DNA from: Candidatus Sulfotelmatobacter sp.
Lineage (GTDB): Bacteria > Acidobacteriota > Terriglobia > Terriglobales > Acidobacteriaceae
Reading direction: 5' to 3'
Length of the DNA: 46,666 nt
Assembly: GCA_025462865.1 (NCBI GenBank)
Contig: JAOAPI010000141.1
Location: 1 to 46,666, forward strand
The notes beneath the pieces are model-generated. The model ran no database searches and was not told the origin of the DNA. It was given only the letters and a program-made list of their open reading frames with translations. Positions within the stretch are counted from its first letter, which is position 1. Every line of letters begins with the position of its first letter. This document shows positions 33,454 to 43,571 of the stretch, one piece after another. The position numbers and the translations under genes were made by a program.

Positions 33454-36400
33454 ATGGCTAACCTGATCAAGAAAGTAAAGCTATCAAAGAAGAATCCCGC
33501 AGTGGGAGAGAGTATTCGCGTCCAGGTACAACTTTCCAATCCCGCCGCAGATGTGAGCATCAATGGCATCTACGGCGCAAGTCAGTTCCTGCAGTTTCGA
33601 AGCCCCGGCACCTTCACTGTTGTTGTGACCGCCGCGTTAGGGAAGCAGATCGAGCAGGTGGGTGAGAGGGTGAAGGTAAGTATCCTGAATCCGGACCTAG
33701 CTAAGCCACCCTTCATTTGGGCCGCACAAAACCGTTACCAGCCCCGCACCATCGAGTTTTCCATCGCCAACGCAGAGGCCGAGTTGTCAAACGTCCGGCA
33801 GTTCGCCTGGAATTTTGGCGATGGAACAACCGGAGTTAGCGAAGGCGGCGGCATCGGTCATGACTACACTAAGGCGCTTGAACGCGACAGCCTTTACACC
33901 ACCTTCGACGTTCAGGCGGACGCGCACTACGCCAACGGATTTGTCGCCTCCGCGAAGAAGACGATCTCCGTTTTCAATACATACGGGCTAAATAAGATGC
34001 GGCGAGGCGTGTTGACCCCTCGTGTTGCTGTGCAAAATCCGCTAATCATTCCCACACTGTTTTTTTTTGTGGGCGAGGTGATTTGCCTGTTTTCGGTCAC
34101 CAACCTGGAAGATGAGGAGATTTCTTTTACGGCGGAGAAACATGAGTGGCTGACTGCTGATGTTTCCGAGAACCCTGCAGTCAGGGCTGCGGACGAAGTA
34201 GTGCTGACCAGCGTTGCCCCTTCGTTTTCGAGCATGGCTATTGGCGCAAAGGCACGTGTGGCTCCAACTTTCTCGACGATGGATCTGCGGGTTCCAGCTC
34301 GCTCCACCATTACAGTTACGCGGGGCTTCTCATCAGAGACCTTCACCAAGAACGTCTTCGGCGTGGCAATTCACCTCGGCGGGATCGGAATGTGCTCCAA
34401 ACTCCCGGCTATATCCAGCGCGTACATCGAGGTGAAACTCCCGATGCAGTGGAGTGGCCTCGTGTCCGACTCGGCTCCTTCGCGTGCCTTGCAGCAATTT
34501 GCGAGCGCCGCTGCCGCCACGAATGCCGTGGTAACCCACCAGGACTTGGCTGAGTATTACCGGCGGGTCAGCGTCGCCAATGTTCTCTCACCGATCCCCG
34601 CCCCGGCCGATCCCGTGCCCGCCTTGTTGCAAAGTCAAAGCAATCTTTCGCAGAAGGGTCCGGGCTCGCCCGCGTATCTTGCATCACCGAAGCTGCTCGA
34701 CACGGCAAGTCGGAATTTCTCTTCGGTATTGGCCAATTTGCTGGATCCCAACCGCCTGCCTTTCGACCAGGTTATTCCTGCGGTTGGGCAGGAGTGCGAC
34801 CCCGATAACGTACCAGACAATCTGTCTGAAGGGATGGTCTGCCAATTGACATCCGAGGTGCAATGGCGTTATGTGCCGGGACGGGTTTTGAATGCCAAAA
34901 AGGGTGACTGTCTTCTCGATCCTGGCGGCCCAGGCCTTGTAGGGCAACTGCTTCGCCAGGTCACGCCTGCGCAGTTTTACTCTCACTGCGGCATGATGAC
35001 GAAGAACCACATTGAAGTGACGCACTCAACCGGTTCGGACGACTGGCTGAAAGATCATCTTGCAGGAAGTTTCCTCGGCAATAAGGGCACGGATGGTTTT
35101 GATCCGGCGGCTCTGAAGTATTTGTGGCCAGGGACTGTGACGCAGACCATTGACAATGCATATTATGGCGAATGGATCACCTCACCTGATACCGGCCCGT
35201 ATAGAATCTCTGACTTCTCGTTCGCTCCTGATCTGAGTGATTCCAGCACCATTATCTATCCGGTTGTGGTCAAGCCCAACCCGTTCGACGAGACGGCCGC
35301 CGTTCGCGGCAAGCTGCATGCGATTGCCGAGGCGGCGCTCGCGATCAAAGGCCACTATCGCTTCTACTGTTACACAAAGCCTGAAATCTCTCTAGGCGCT
35401 GAAGGGGTTGCGGGTCCCGATTCTGGCTGGGCGCAAGGCACGATCGCAACGACGTGCTCATCTTTCATTTGGCTGGCGGCGCAACATGCCAATGTAAAGC
35501 TGGAAGGTCCAAACAAAATCACCAGTATTGTTGATATTGAGCCAAAGGACGTAACCCCTGGCGGAGCCGGGGCGGACCCGGACGGTTCCACACTCGACGG
35601 TCTGTACTTATACACGGCGGACGAGCGTCAAAAGGCGGCTAATTGGTTATTCAAGACCGTCTACGATACTGCACACGACAAAGCTGGATTCTTCGGAACA
35701 CTGTTCACGGATGCTCCGGATACAGTAGCCAATCAGCTCTGCAATACATTTGCTTCCGATTCCGCTGATATTAACACCGTAGATGAAGACGCGTGGCAGA
35801 CGACCGGCTCTGCCAATTCGGTCAGCCCAGATAATATTTTGTTCTGGGACTCTGCAGGCAGCGGGAACCAAGGGCAGTTCCGGTCAGTATATGGGCATAT
35901 GGAAGAGGTATTTTATCGTCCCGGAACCTATGCACAGGTTCCCATTTTCCGATGGAAACTCGTGCCAACGAAAGGGACGCTCAAAGGAACGGTCACCGCG
36001 AACGCGGACGTGAGCGGAGCGAATGTCTCATTGCTAGGCAGCGGCTTGCAGGACGTTGTTGTTGGAAGCGATGGACGATTCGAATTCGACAACGTTCCGT
36101 CGGGCGATTACCAAGTAACAGCGGGGCTCAACCTCGGAGGCTACTGGAACTCAGCAACGGTGCCGGTTCACATTGATGCGGGACAAACGACCGATATTCC
36201 TATTGCGTTGCAGCCGCCTCCCGAGATCTATCGTTCGGTAACCATTTGGGTCGAAAAGCAGACCGACTGGAGTTCGGCCTTTGCGCACAGCCCGAGCTAC
36301 TTTGCCGAGAAGAAGACGGCTCAAGTGTGGCCTTTCCACTCACACGCGCACCTCGACTTCGATGGGCCCCCCAACTTCACGCCCCGGGCACACATTGGTT

Positions 36401-36618
36401 TCGATATTGACTTGAATGCAGACCTGAGCGTTACTGTTTCTTGGTCAGCGTCGGAATTCGACGACGAAACCGAAGGCGGTTCGATCAATGGTGGTGGTAA
36501 TGTGCCAAAGAATACCGGATTCGTCTGGAATCACTTGGTTGTGGTGAACGACGATCCGATCGACAACGACGCAACAACGATCAACTTCAGCATCAACAAC
36601 GATCAAGCGAATCACTAG
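33454..36618 (+). CDS. Multidomain protein: PKD-like region, permuted NlpC/P60-YiiX-like peptidase, carboxypeptidase-regulatory domain
   Basis: 1054 residues from ATG 33454, chosen for GAGGTG 7 bases upstream. A PKD-type segment is visible at about 110-170 (FAWNFGDGTTG ... ADAHYANG). Near the middle, KKGDCLLDPGG and FYSHCGMMTKNHIEVTHSTG resemble the first part of permuted papain-fold (YiiX/C92-like) enzymes. About 150 residues later TTCSSFIWLAAQHANV supplies the likely cysteine. Near residue 850, GTLKGTVTANADVSGANVSL to DGRFEFDNVPSGDYQVTAGL is a carboxypeptidase-regulatory beta-sandwich. There is no obvious signal peptide. A hydrolase of peptide, amide or lipid bonds is likely; the substrate is unknown. 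A run of nine T lies at about 34062-34070. Confidence 0.7.
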   Translation: MANLIKKVKLSKKNPAVGESIRVQVQLSNPAADVSINGIYGASQFLQFRSPGTFTVVVTAALGKQIEQVGERVKVSILNPDLAKPPFIWAAQNRYQPRTIEFSIANAEAELSNVRQFAWNFGDGTTGVSEGGGIGHDYTKALERDSLYTTFDVQADAHYANGFVASAKKTISVFNTYGLNKMRRGVLTPRVAVQNPLIIPTLFFFVGEVICLFSVTNLEDEEISFTAEKHEWLTADVSENPAVRAADEVVLTSVAPSFSSMAIGAKARVAPTFSTMDLRVPARSTITVTRGFSSETFTKNVFGVAIHLGGIGMCSKLPAISSAYIEVKLPMQWSGLVSDSAPSRALQQFASAAAATNAVVTHQDLAEYYRRVSVANVLSPIPAPADPVPALLQSQSNLSQKGPGSPAYLASPKLLDTASRNFSSVLANLLDPNRLPFDQVIPAVGQECDPDNVPDNLSEGMVCQLTSEVQWRYVPGRVLNAKKGDCLLDPGGPGLVGQLLRQVTPAQFYSHCGMMTKNHIEVTHSTGSDDWLKDHLAGSFLGNKGTDGFDPAALKYLWPGTVTQTIDNAYYGEWITSPDTGPYRISDFSFAPDLSDSSTIIYPVVVKPNPFDETAAVRGKLHAIAEAALAIKGHYRFYCYTKPEISLGAEGVAGPDSGWAQGTIATTCSSFIWLAAQHANVKLEGPNKITSIVDIEPKDVTPGGAGADPDGSTLDGLYLYTADERQKAANWLFKTVYDTAHDKAGFFGTLFTDAPDTVANQLCNTFASDSADINTVDEDAWQTTGSANSVSPDNILFWDSAGSGNQGQFRSVYGHMEEVFYRPGTYAQVPIFRWKLVPTKGTLKGTVTANADVSGANVSLLGSGLQDVVVGSDGRFEFDNVPSGDYQVTAGLNLGGYWNSATVPVHIDAGQTTDIPIALQPPPEIYRSVTIWVEKQTDWSSAFAHSPSYFAEKKTAQVWPFHSHAHLDFDGPPNFTPRAHIGFDIDLNADLSVTVSWSASEFDDETEGGSINGGGNVPKNTGFVWNHLVVVNDDPIDNDATTINFSINNDQANH

Positions 36619-36708
36619 GCGGTCGGGAGCGGCTGCAGCCAGCACTGGCACACGACACAATTTCGAAACCGATCGCAACGGGCACAACTGTGTAGAATCG
36701 CCATGCTA

Positions 36709-36876
36709 CGACCGAGACGACAGAGCCGGAATCAGGAATGCACCACCGAGGGCCAACGGTCTGGAGTGGTCCACCTTGAGCAAGATGAGAAATATCATGT
36801 CACTCATCTACGCTCACGCTCAACGCAAGAGCTTGATCCCGGAAGACGTGAAATACAATCCGGTTCGACTTCCATA
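36709..36876 (+). pseudogene. Tyrosine integrase fragment (core-binding domain)
   Basis: One frame reads GLEWSTLSKMRNIMSLIYAH then AQRKSLIPEDVKYNPVRLP-stop. This matches the helical core-binding domain of phage-type tyrosine integrases (the MS-IY-A-R-LI-NP pattern). The catalytic domain with R-H-R-Y is missing. It is a trace of an older integration event near the island boundaries. Confidence 0.6.
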
Positions 36877-37037
36877 ATTGGGAGGAGCACAGTGCGGCTG
36901 CGGCTTCCCGACGCGCTGCTGTCGCAAGCGCGCGGGAACTACCGGCAATCCCGATGTGGAAACGAGCTCGAAGCCGCTCACCGGAAGTTCTGGGTTGTTC
37001 CGGGCTAATGCGTAACGGTTCCAGCTCTGGGGATTGT

Positions 37038-37427
37038 CTAGGTGGTCGAATCCGCTTCCTCTTGAGGATCGGGAGAAACGAATCTTCCCATGCTCCTCGT
37101 GTAGTATCTCACTCCGAAGTCATCAAGCGTGCTCCCAGTATCGCGTTCTTTGCCGGTGAACTTGTAGTCCTCATCTGACAAAGCGCTGGTAATTACTCGC
37201 TCCCCACCGTACGGATAGTAGTCCGATTCGTTCTCAATGGTCTGGCCTAACGCATCCGTTACAACTCCCATTGATCCGAGGTGGTCGGAGTAGAAATAAT
37301 AAACATTTCCTGTGGAGGCATCGCGTCGTGCCACCATCTTACCGTTAAAGTAGACAAACCGCTTCCAGTTGGAACCGAAATCCGACACACAACTAGCGCA
37401 CAGCAAAATCGAATGATCAGATTTCAC
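37038..37427 (-). pseudogene. RHS-repeat core fragment
   Basis: 129 residues. The RHS-associated core is clear: YYFYSDHLGSMGVVTDALGQ, then YYPYGGERV, FTGKERDTGSTLDDFGVRYY and MGRFVSPDP. Only the last part of an RHS protein, normally 1000 residues or more, remains. The variable toxin tip after SPDP is cut to eight residues (QEEADSTT). It is a leftover of a polymorphic toxin-like gene. Confidence 0.75.
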
Positions 37428-37663
37428 CTGCGGACGAGAGAGCGTCCGACTAATCGGCCGTAAGTCGGACCGAGCATCGTCTCAAGTTGTGGCTCTGCGG
37501 ATCTAGCCGTCTATAAAATCGACCACAGCGCTGCAGGCGGAACACCAGAGATCTTCTTATTTGTTTGATAATTGATCGGGACGAGAGGATTTGAATGTCG
37601 AACCCGTTGTCCCGAACCAGGGACTCGAGCTCATTTTTGTCGAGGCGATCAGGGCAAACTTAG

Positions 37664-37939
37664 TCAGAGACCTTTCAACAGATTCTCCATCGTCGTGTTC
37701 AAACCTCGTGCGATCACCTGGAGCGTGATTAACCCCACTTCCCTTTTACCTAGTTCGATGTCTGAAATGTGTCCCCTATTCATATCTAACGCGACTCCCA
37801 TATCAGTTTGTGTCCAACGCTTCTGGCGTCTTCGGGTTCGGATGCGTTTCCCCAACTGCACCAGAAGAGCGTGATTGCCGCTGGACATCCTTTCATATTC
37901 GGCGTACGATCTCGCCGTTGTGTCTGGCATGCCAGACAT
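37664..37939 (-). CDS. XRE-family helix-turn-helix regulator
   Basis: 91 residues. The HTH reads LGKRIRTRRRQKRWTQTDMG then VALDMNRGHISDIELGKREV and LITLQVIARGLNTTMENLL. Such small proteins are single-domain DNA-binding repressors. The gene is divergent from the sigma factor at 38177, 237 bp away, and has no partner on its own strand. Its target is unknown. Confidence 0.8.
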   Translation of the reverse strand: MSGMPDTTARSYAEYERMSSGNHALLVQLGKRIRTRRRQKRWTQTDMGVALDMNRGHISDIELGKREVGLITLQVIARGLNTTMENLLKGL

Positions 37940-38176
37940 TCAAATTTTGGGAGCTCTTCCGGTAACCATGCAAGCTAGGTGCGGATAATTAGTTCGTTAT
38001 GCATTGGCTAAGAGTGAGTCCGCTCCTTGAGCGGATTGCTTGTAAGTACCTCAAACTGGTGGTGCTCTCTGTGCAATCGATGTGTGTGCTGGTGTCGGCC
38101 TACATATTAAGGACGAGGGTCGCACCAGTTAGCGAACGGAAAAGCCGCTGATGCATTCCCATCAGCCCTGAATCTT

Positions 38177-38842
38177 ATGGATGCTTCTGCCACATTCCGA
38201 TTAGCTGGGCTTTCGATAGTTAAACGGGAAGATCAGGCCGCCAGCGCACCCATCAAAGGTAATCAACAGAACATTGAAGTCCCCGATGAAGCCCTCATGG
38301 TTCGCCTTGGAAATGGAGATCAGGAAGCCTTGGCTTGTCTCTTTCATCGCTATGCGCGCCTCGTGCGTGCGGTCGGATACAAGATTATTAGGGACACTTC
38401 CGAAGCGGATGACCTGCTGCAAGACGTGTTTCTATTCATTCATCAGAAGAGTTCGGTGTTTGATAGTTCTAAGAGTTCGGCGCGTTCATGGATCGTTCAG
38501 ATGGCCTACCAGCGCGCGATTGACCGTCGGCGATATCTAAACTCGCGCCATTTTTTTTCCCGGCTCGACTTCGAGGATATTAAATGCGAACTTAACGGTC
38601 CGGAGACGCGATCCGGGCAATACGAAAACTCGATTGAAGGAGTGCTCAGAAACGTGGGATTAAGTACGGTGTTTGGAGTCCTCTCTGAGATCCAGCGTCA
38701 AACCCTAGGACTTCATTTGCTTGATGGTTACACCTTCGAAGAGATCTCTGTGAAATTGGACCAGACCCGAGGAAACGTTAAGAACCATTATTTCCGGGGA
38801 TTGGAAAAATTGCGGAAGCAAATTTTTAGCTGTAAACGGTAG
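38177..38842 (+). CDS. ECF sigma factor
   Basis: 221 residues from ATG 38177. The family core begins at about residue 36 (DEALMVRLGNGDQEALACLF), and a later in-frame ATG at 38297 is possible. Region 2 includes YKIIRDTSEADDLLQDVFLF and SARSWIVQMAYQRAIDRRR. Region 4 is LSEIQRQTLGLHLLDGYTFE then EISVKLDQTRGNVKNHYFRG. It starts a sigma, anti-sigma, TonB receptor, peptidase series on one strand. It is expected to direct transcription of the receptor and peptidase genes when the anti-sigma protein releases it. Confidence 0.88.
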   Translation: MDASATFRLAGLSIVKREDQAASAPIKGNQQNIEVPDEALMVRLGNGDQEALACLFHRYARLVRAVGYKIIRDTSEADDLLQDVFLFIHQKSSVFDSSKSSARSWIVQMAYQRAIDRRRYLNSRHFFSRLDFEDIKCELNGPETRSGQYENSIEGVLRNVGLSTVFGVLSEIQRQTLGLHLLDGYTFEEISVKLDQTRGNVKNHYFRGLEKLRKQIFSCKR

Positions 38843-38894
38843 GGCGATTGAGCAGTATTATAGGAGGCGTCAATTCATCCGAGGAGCAGGGGCG

Positions 38895-40205
38895 TTGTCT
38901 CACACCGAACCCCATGACGAGTTCCTGGAACTCTGCGCCGTTTCAACCTCGGGCCAGTTAAACGAGGAAGACCAAAGCAGACTACAGGAGCATCTTGCCG
39001 CTTGCTCCGTCTGCCGCGAGGCCCTGCGGCAATACGAAGCGATCATCCGCCATGCGATCCCAGCGATGGCGGCAGAACAGATACCAGAAAATCTGGAAGC
39101 AGGGCCGAGTTGGTCGGAGAACCAGGCCGAGTCAGCTCTTTTTGAACGCATCGCAAGAGAAGAAGGGAAGTCTGGTATTGAGCGCAAGTCGCTGATCCAG
39201 CGCAATCCCCAAATTAGCGCTCGTCGAGCACTCTCCCCTGCAAGCGCCGCCGCTTGGCGTAGCGTGTGGGGTCTCTATGCTGCAGGGATAGTGCTTTTCA
39301 TTGCTCTCGGTTTCTGCGCATATCAGGTCGGTATTCGCCGTGGGACAAATGCTGCAAACGTTAGAGCGCCCCATCCGGACATGCAAAGTCAGATTTCACT
39401 TGAAGAGAAGTTAAGCGACGCGGGACACGAACGCGAGATTGCACGCGCCCAGGTCGGGCAACGTGACAGTTTGATTGCTGATTTGCACCGCCAATTGCAA
39501 CAGCAATCCGTGGAACTGGGACAGAGGAAAGCGGCGCAAGAGCAATCTGAGAAAGCGCTACGGGACGCGGATGCTGGAAGGCAGGACCTTATTCAGGAGC
39601 GAACAGAGGCGGAACAGAAAGTCAATGTCGCGCAATTGAGCGTACAGGCGCTCGAGAAAAAGCTAGATTCAATTTCAGAAAGTCCCAACAATGAAAAGCG
39701 GGTAGCGGCATTGGAGGCGAAAGTCAACGAGCTGACGAATCTGCTTTATCAGCGTGAGACAGCGCTCGATCAGCAACAGGAACTACTCACGCACGACCGG
39801 GATATCCGGGAACTCATGGGCGCGCGGGATCTCTATGTCGCGGAAGTGTACGATGTGGCCCGCACAGGTGCGACCCAGAAACCGTATGGGCGCGTGTTTT
39901 ACACAAGGGGAAAGTCGCTCATCTTCTATGCCTACGATTTGGATCAACAGCCCAACGTGAAGAATGCTAGCGCGTTTCAGGTATGGGGTCGGCGCGGACC
40001 GGATCGGGAGCGGGCATTCCCTCTCGGCATCTTCTACGAGGACAACGCTTCGAAGAAACGATGGGTCTTGAAGCTAGACGATCCGAAATTGCTGGAACAA
40101 ATTGATGCCGTGTTCGTTACGGTCGAGCCCAACGGCGGAAGTCGCAAGCCAAGCGGCAAGCCGCTCCTCTTTGCCTACCTGCGAGTCGACCCGAATCATC
40201 CCTAA
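38895..40205 (+). CDS. Membrane anti-sigma factor with zinc motif and RskA-like C-terminus
   Basis: 436 residues, TTG start. A zinc-binding anti-sigma motif is at His33/Cys37/Cys40 (QEHLAACSVC). One membrane helix spans about 124-146 (VWGLYAAGIVLFIALGFCAY). A coiled coil follows (EERLSDAGH-type repeats up to LTNLLYQRETALDQQQELL). The C-terminal domain (GRVFYTRGKSLIFYAYDLDQ, then FQVWGRRGPDRERAFPLG) resembles RskA-type sensor domains. It lies 52 bp after the sigma factor. Signals from outside likely pass through the C-terminal part and free the sigma factor by proteolysis. Confidence 0.85.
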   Translation: MSHTEPHDEFLELCAVSTSGQLNEEDQSRLQEHLAACSVCREALRQYEAIIRHAIPAMAAEQIPENLEAGPSWSENQAESALFERIAREEGKSGIERKSLIQRNPQISARRALSPASAAAWRSVWGLYAAGIVLFIALGFCAYQVGIRRGTNAANVRAPHPDMQSQISLEEKLSDAGHEREIARAQVGQRDSLIADLHRQLQQQSVELGQRKAAQEQSEKALRDADAGRQDLIQERTEAEQKVNVAQLSVQALEKKLDSISESPNNEKRVAALEAKVNELTNLLYQRETALDQQQELLTHDRDIRELMGARDLYVAEVYDVARTGATQKPYGRVFYTRGKSLIFYAYDLDQQPNVKNASAFQVWGRRGPDRERAFPLGIFYEDNASKKRWVLKLDDPKLLEQIDAVFVTVEPNGGSRKPSGKPLLFAYLRVDPNHP

Positions 40206-40333
40206 TCGCTGCTACGTCTATTCTGATTTCGGAACGGTTTCAACTATTTTTGAAAAGAAGTGATACCCGGTGAGAGCCTTCTACGTAGACCTGAATAGGA
40301 CTTTCGAATTCGTCCGACACAGGAGAAATCACC

Positions 40334-43300
40334 GTGCACATGCGCTTCCCCCACACTGTCTTTGCTTTTGCATGTGCTGTTTTGCTAGCGCTCCCCCTCT
40401 TGGCCCAGTCCCCGAATGGAAGTATCAATGGTCTGGTTCTTGATCCCGCAAACAGAGTAATAGCAGGTGCTGACATCCTGGTAATCAACGATGTGACGGG
40501 CTTGAAATATTCTCGCACAACGAATGACGAAGGCATCTACGTTGTCCCGAATCTCCCACCGGGACCGTATCGGCTGCAGATTTCGAAGCTAGGATTCAAG
40601 ACACTCATCAAGCCCGATATTGTTCTTAACGTCCAAGACGCGCTGTCCATCAACTTCACTCTGCCGATTGGCGCAATCATTGAAACCATAACTGTGGAAG
40701 GTGGCGCTCCATTGGTAGACACTGAGTCGGCAGCTGTGAGCACGGTTGTGGATCGACACTTTGCAGAGAACCTGCCCATGAATGGCAGAAGTTTCCAGAG
40801 TTTGATTGAGCTGACGCCCGGTGTGGTCTTGACCACAAGCAATTCCTCTGACGGCGGGCAATTCAGTATCAATGGCCAGCGGGCGGCTTCGAACTACTGG
40901 ATGGTGGATGGTGTAAGTGCAAACATCGGAATCGGAGCCAGTCCATCGCCGTTCTCGCTAGCAGGTAACGGTCTTTCCGGAGCGCTGGGGTCTTTCAGCG
41001 CCATGGGTGGCACGAATAGCCTCGTGTCGGTCGACGCCATGCAAGAGTTTCGTATTCACACGTCAACGTATGCGCCTGAATTTGGTCGGACGCCGGGGGG
41101 GCAAATCTCCATCGTTACCCGCTCGGGCACCAATCGGTTTCATGGGACCGCCTTCGACTACCTCAGAAATGACTCACTTGACGCGAGCAATTGGTTTAAC
41201 GGTTACACCAATAGTCCGCCCCTCCCTAAAGCAAAAGAACGGCAGAATGATTTTGGTGGGACAATTGGGGGACCGGTTTTCAAGGACCACACCTTCTTCT
41301 TCTTTTCCTACGAAGGACTGCGATTGCGATTGCCGGAAACGGAACTTACTACTGTTCCCGATATGGCGGCGCGAAACTCGGCCGTGGCTCCAATGCGGCC
41401 ATACCTCAATGCTTTTCCAAAGCCAAACGGAACGGATAACTCTGTTGCAGGCTCCGCACCGTTCGACGCCAGTTATTCCAATCCTTCCGGACTCGATGCC
41501 TACAGCATCCGACTTGACCATAAACTCACCGACCAGGTAAGCGTTTTTGGGCGATACAACTACTCTCCTTCAAGTATTACCCAGCGTGGGCAGGTTCCTT
41601 ACTCCCTCAGCACAGTCAGTTCAACCCGGATCGTGACGCAGACAGCAACGTTAGGTACTACCTGGGCGTGCTTCTCCGGGTTGGCAAACGATTTTCGTTT
41701 CAACTACAGCAAAACTATCGGAAGAACTAGTGGTTCGCTCGATGGCTTCGGGGGTGCTGCTCCGCCAAATTCATTTTTGTTTCCGAGCCCCTACACGTCT
41801 TCAAACTCACTTCTGACTCTCGAGATGTTTTCTTTGCAGAACGGTTCTTTGGCAGCAGGGCCGTTTGGGCGAAATGTACAGCAGCAACTCAATTTTGTGG
41901 ACAGCCTATCATGGCAAAAAGGTACTCACACCTTGAAATTTGGCGCCGATTTCCGACGATTGTCTCCTATCAACGAACCAAACGGATACGAGCAGATTGC
42001 TTACATCTTGGACGTGCCAAACGCCGAAACTGGAAATCTCTTAGAGAGTGTGGTGGGAGCCAACCTTCCGGCCAGATTACTCTTCCGCAATCTTGGCATT
42101 TATGCACAGGATACATGGCGCACCACTTCCCGGCTGACGGTGACCTATGGCTTTCGCTGGGATGTCGATTTTGTGCCTCACTCTCTCAGTGGGCCGAGCC
42201 TTCCAGCCGTTACCGGCTTTAGTCTCAATAATTTGTCCCGCCTTGCGCTGGCGACGCCTGGTACAACACCGTATAAAACCAGCTACGACGCATTGGCTCC
42301 CCGGGTAGGCGTGGCCTACCTGCTCGCCCAAAGCCGGGACTGGCAGACCGTCCTACGGGGAGGGTTCGGCGTATTCTATGACCTTGCCACCTCAGAAGTC
42401 GGCAACAACATCGGTACCGGTACATATCCGTTTGGGAGCACGGCGTTCACCGGTGGTGGCACATTTCCCTTGAGTCCCGCTTCTGCCGAGCCGCCTCCAA
42501 TTACACCAGCCAGCTTGAGTTCAGGAATTTTGCTTGCGCTCGACCCGAACCTCAAGCAGCCGTACACCCTTGAATGGAACGCTGCCGTTGAGCAAGGTCT
42601 GGGAAGCCAACAGGCGCTCACTGCGTCTTACATTGGCGCAGCGGGCAGACGCCTTATTCAGACAGCATTCATCGCCGCACCTACGCCAAGTCTTCAGGGA
42701 GCCGATTTGGTAGCCAATGTGGGGACCTCCAATTACAACTCGCTCCAACTTCAATTTCAGCGACGCATGTTCAAAGGGCTCCAAGCACTTGCGTCCTACA
42801 CTTGGTCACATTCGATCGATACGGGTTCCGCTGGCTCAACTGCAGTCGTGTCGAACAGTCTGATTCCTTCGGCCATCGCTGCAAACCGAGCAGCTTCCGG
42901 TTTTGACATTCGGAATGCTATTTCCGCAGGGCTCACCTACGACATTCCTGCACCCAAAGCCAACCGCATCTTGAATGCCCTCCTCGGTGGTTGGTCTACT
43001 GAGAACGTGCTCCTAGCACGCTCCGCTCCGCCGGTAGACATCAGCGCTGTGCGGTTGGGCGAGTTTGACAATGGTGTCATTGGGGACACCAGACCCGATT
43101 TGGTTTCGGGCATGTCTGCTTATCTCTATGGATCGAAATATCCAGGCGGGAAAGCCTTAAATCCAGCCGCGTTTGCCAGCCCACCTATTGATCCGAAAAC
43201 CGGGCTTGCGCTACGGCAAGGCAATGTGCCGAGAAACTTTCTGCGAGGTTTTCGGGCCGCACAATGGGATTTTGGAGTTCACCGTACGATTACGATTCAC

Positions 43301-43522
43301 GAGCAGGTGAAGTTGCAGTTTCGCACCGAAATGTTCAATGTGTTGAACCATCCGAATTTCGGGCAACCCAACGGACAATTCGGCCTCTCCGGATTCGGAC
43401 TGTCCAGTCAGATGCTCGCCCAGAGCCTGAGTAACAACAATCTCGGTGGCGGGGGCTTCAATCCGCTTTATCAAGTTGGGGGATCCCGCTCAATTCAACT
43501 CGCCTTGAAGCTTGAGTTCTGA
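40334..43522 (+). CDS. Oar-like TonB-dependent receptor
   Basis: 1062 residues, GTG start 7 bases after AGGAGA. Signal peptide HMRFPHTVFAFACAVLLALP then LLAQ. A carboxypeptidase-regulatory domain (SINGLVLDPANRVIAGADIL to LPPGPYRLQISKLGFK) covers residues 30-110. The plug follows (FAENLPMNGRSFQSLIELTP, then SVDAMQEFRIHTSTYAPEFG). The rest is a long beta-barrel with aromatic alternation, ending in a strand closing with F. It is the outer-membrane protein that imports or senses large substrates with TonB energy, typical of Acidobacteriota. It is followed by a peptidase gene that overlaps its stop, so the two are likely functionally linked. Confidence 0.92.
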   Translation: MHMRFPHTVFAFACAVLLALPLLAQSPNGSINGLVLDPANRVIAGADILVINDVTGLKYSRTTNDEGIYVVPNLPPGPYRLQISKLGFKTLIKPDIVLNVQDALSINFTLPIGAIIETITVEGGAPLVDTESAAVSTVVDRHFAENLPMNGRSFQSLIELTPGVVLTTSNSSDGGQFSINGQRAASNYWMVDGVSANIGIGASPSPFSLAGNGLSGALGSFSAMGGTNSLVSVDAMQEFRIHTSTYAPEFGRTPGGQISIVTRSGTNRFHGTAFDYLRNDSLDASNWFNGYTNSPPLPKAKERQNDFGGTIGGPVFKDHTFFFFSYEGLRLRLPETELTTVPDMAARNSAVAPMRPYLNAFPKPNGTDNSVAGSAPFDASYSNPSGLDAYSIRLDHKLTDQVSVFGRYNYSPSSITQRGQVPYSLSTVSSTRIVTQTATLGTTWACFSGLANDFRFNYSKTIGRTSGSLDGFGGAAPPNSFLFPSPYTSSNSLLTLEMFSLQNGSLAAGPFGRNVQQQLNFVDSLSWQKGTHTLKFGADFRRLSPINEPNGYEQIAYILDVPNAETGNLLESVVGANLPARLLFRNLGIYAQDTWRTTSRLTVTYGFRWDVDFVPHSLSGPSLPAVTGFSLNNLSRLALATPGTTPYKTSYDALAPRVGVAYLLAQSRDWQTVLRGGFGVFYDLATSEVGNNIGTGTYPFGSTAFTGGGTFPLSPASAEPPPITPASLSSGILLALDPNLKQPYTLEWNAAVEQGLGSQQALTASYIGAAGRRLIQTAFIAAPTPSLQGADLVANVGTSNYNSLQLQFQRRMFKGLQALASYTWSHSIDTGSAGSTAVVSNSLIPSAIAANRAASGFDIRNAISAGLTYDIPAPKANRILNALLGGWSTENVLLARSAPPVDISAVRLGEFDNGVIGDTRPDLVSGMSAYLYGSKYPGGKALNPAAFASPPIDPKTGLALRQGNVPRNFLRGFRAAQWDFGVHRTITIHEQVKLQFRTEMFNVLNHPNFGQPNGQFGLSGFGLSSQMLAQSLSNNNLGGGGFNPLYQVGGSRSIQLALKLEF

Positions 43523-43571
43523 CTCTCTGCCTTCTCGATCTGGTCATCTCAACAAAGGATTTGGGCTTTTC

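Noticed and set aside
34040..34080. Frameshift in the large multidomain gene at the T run
   Set aside because: The frame continues with normal protein sequence on both sides, so it is only a possible slippage site.
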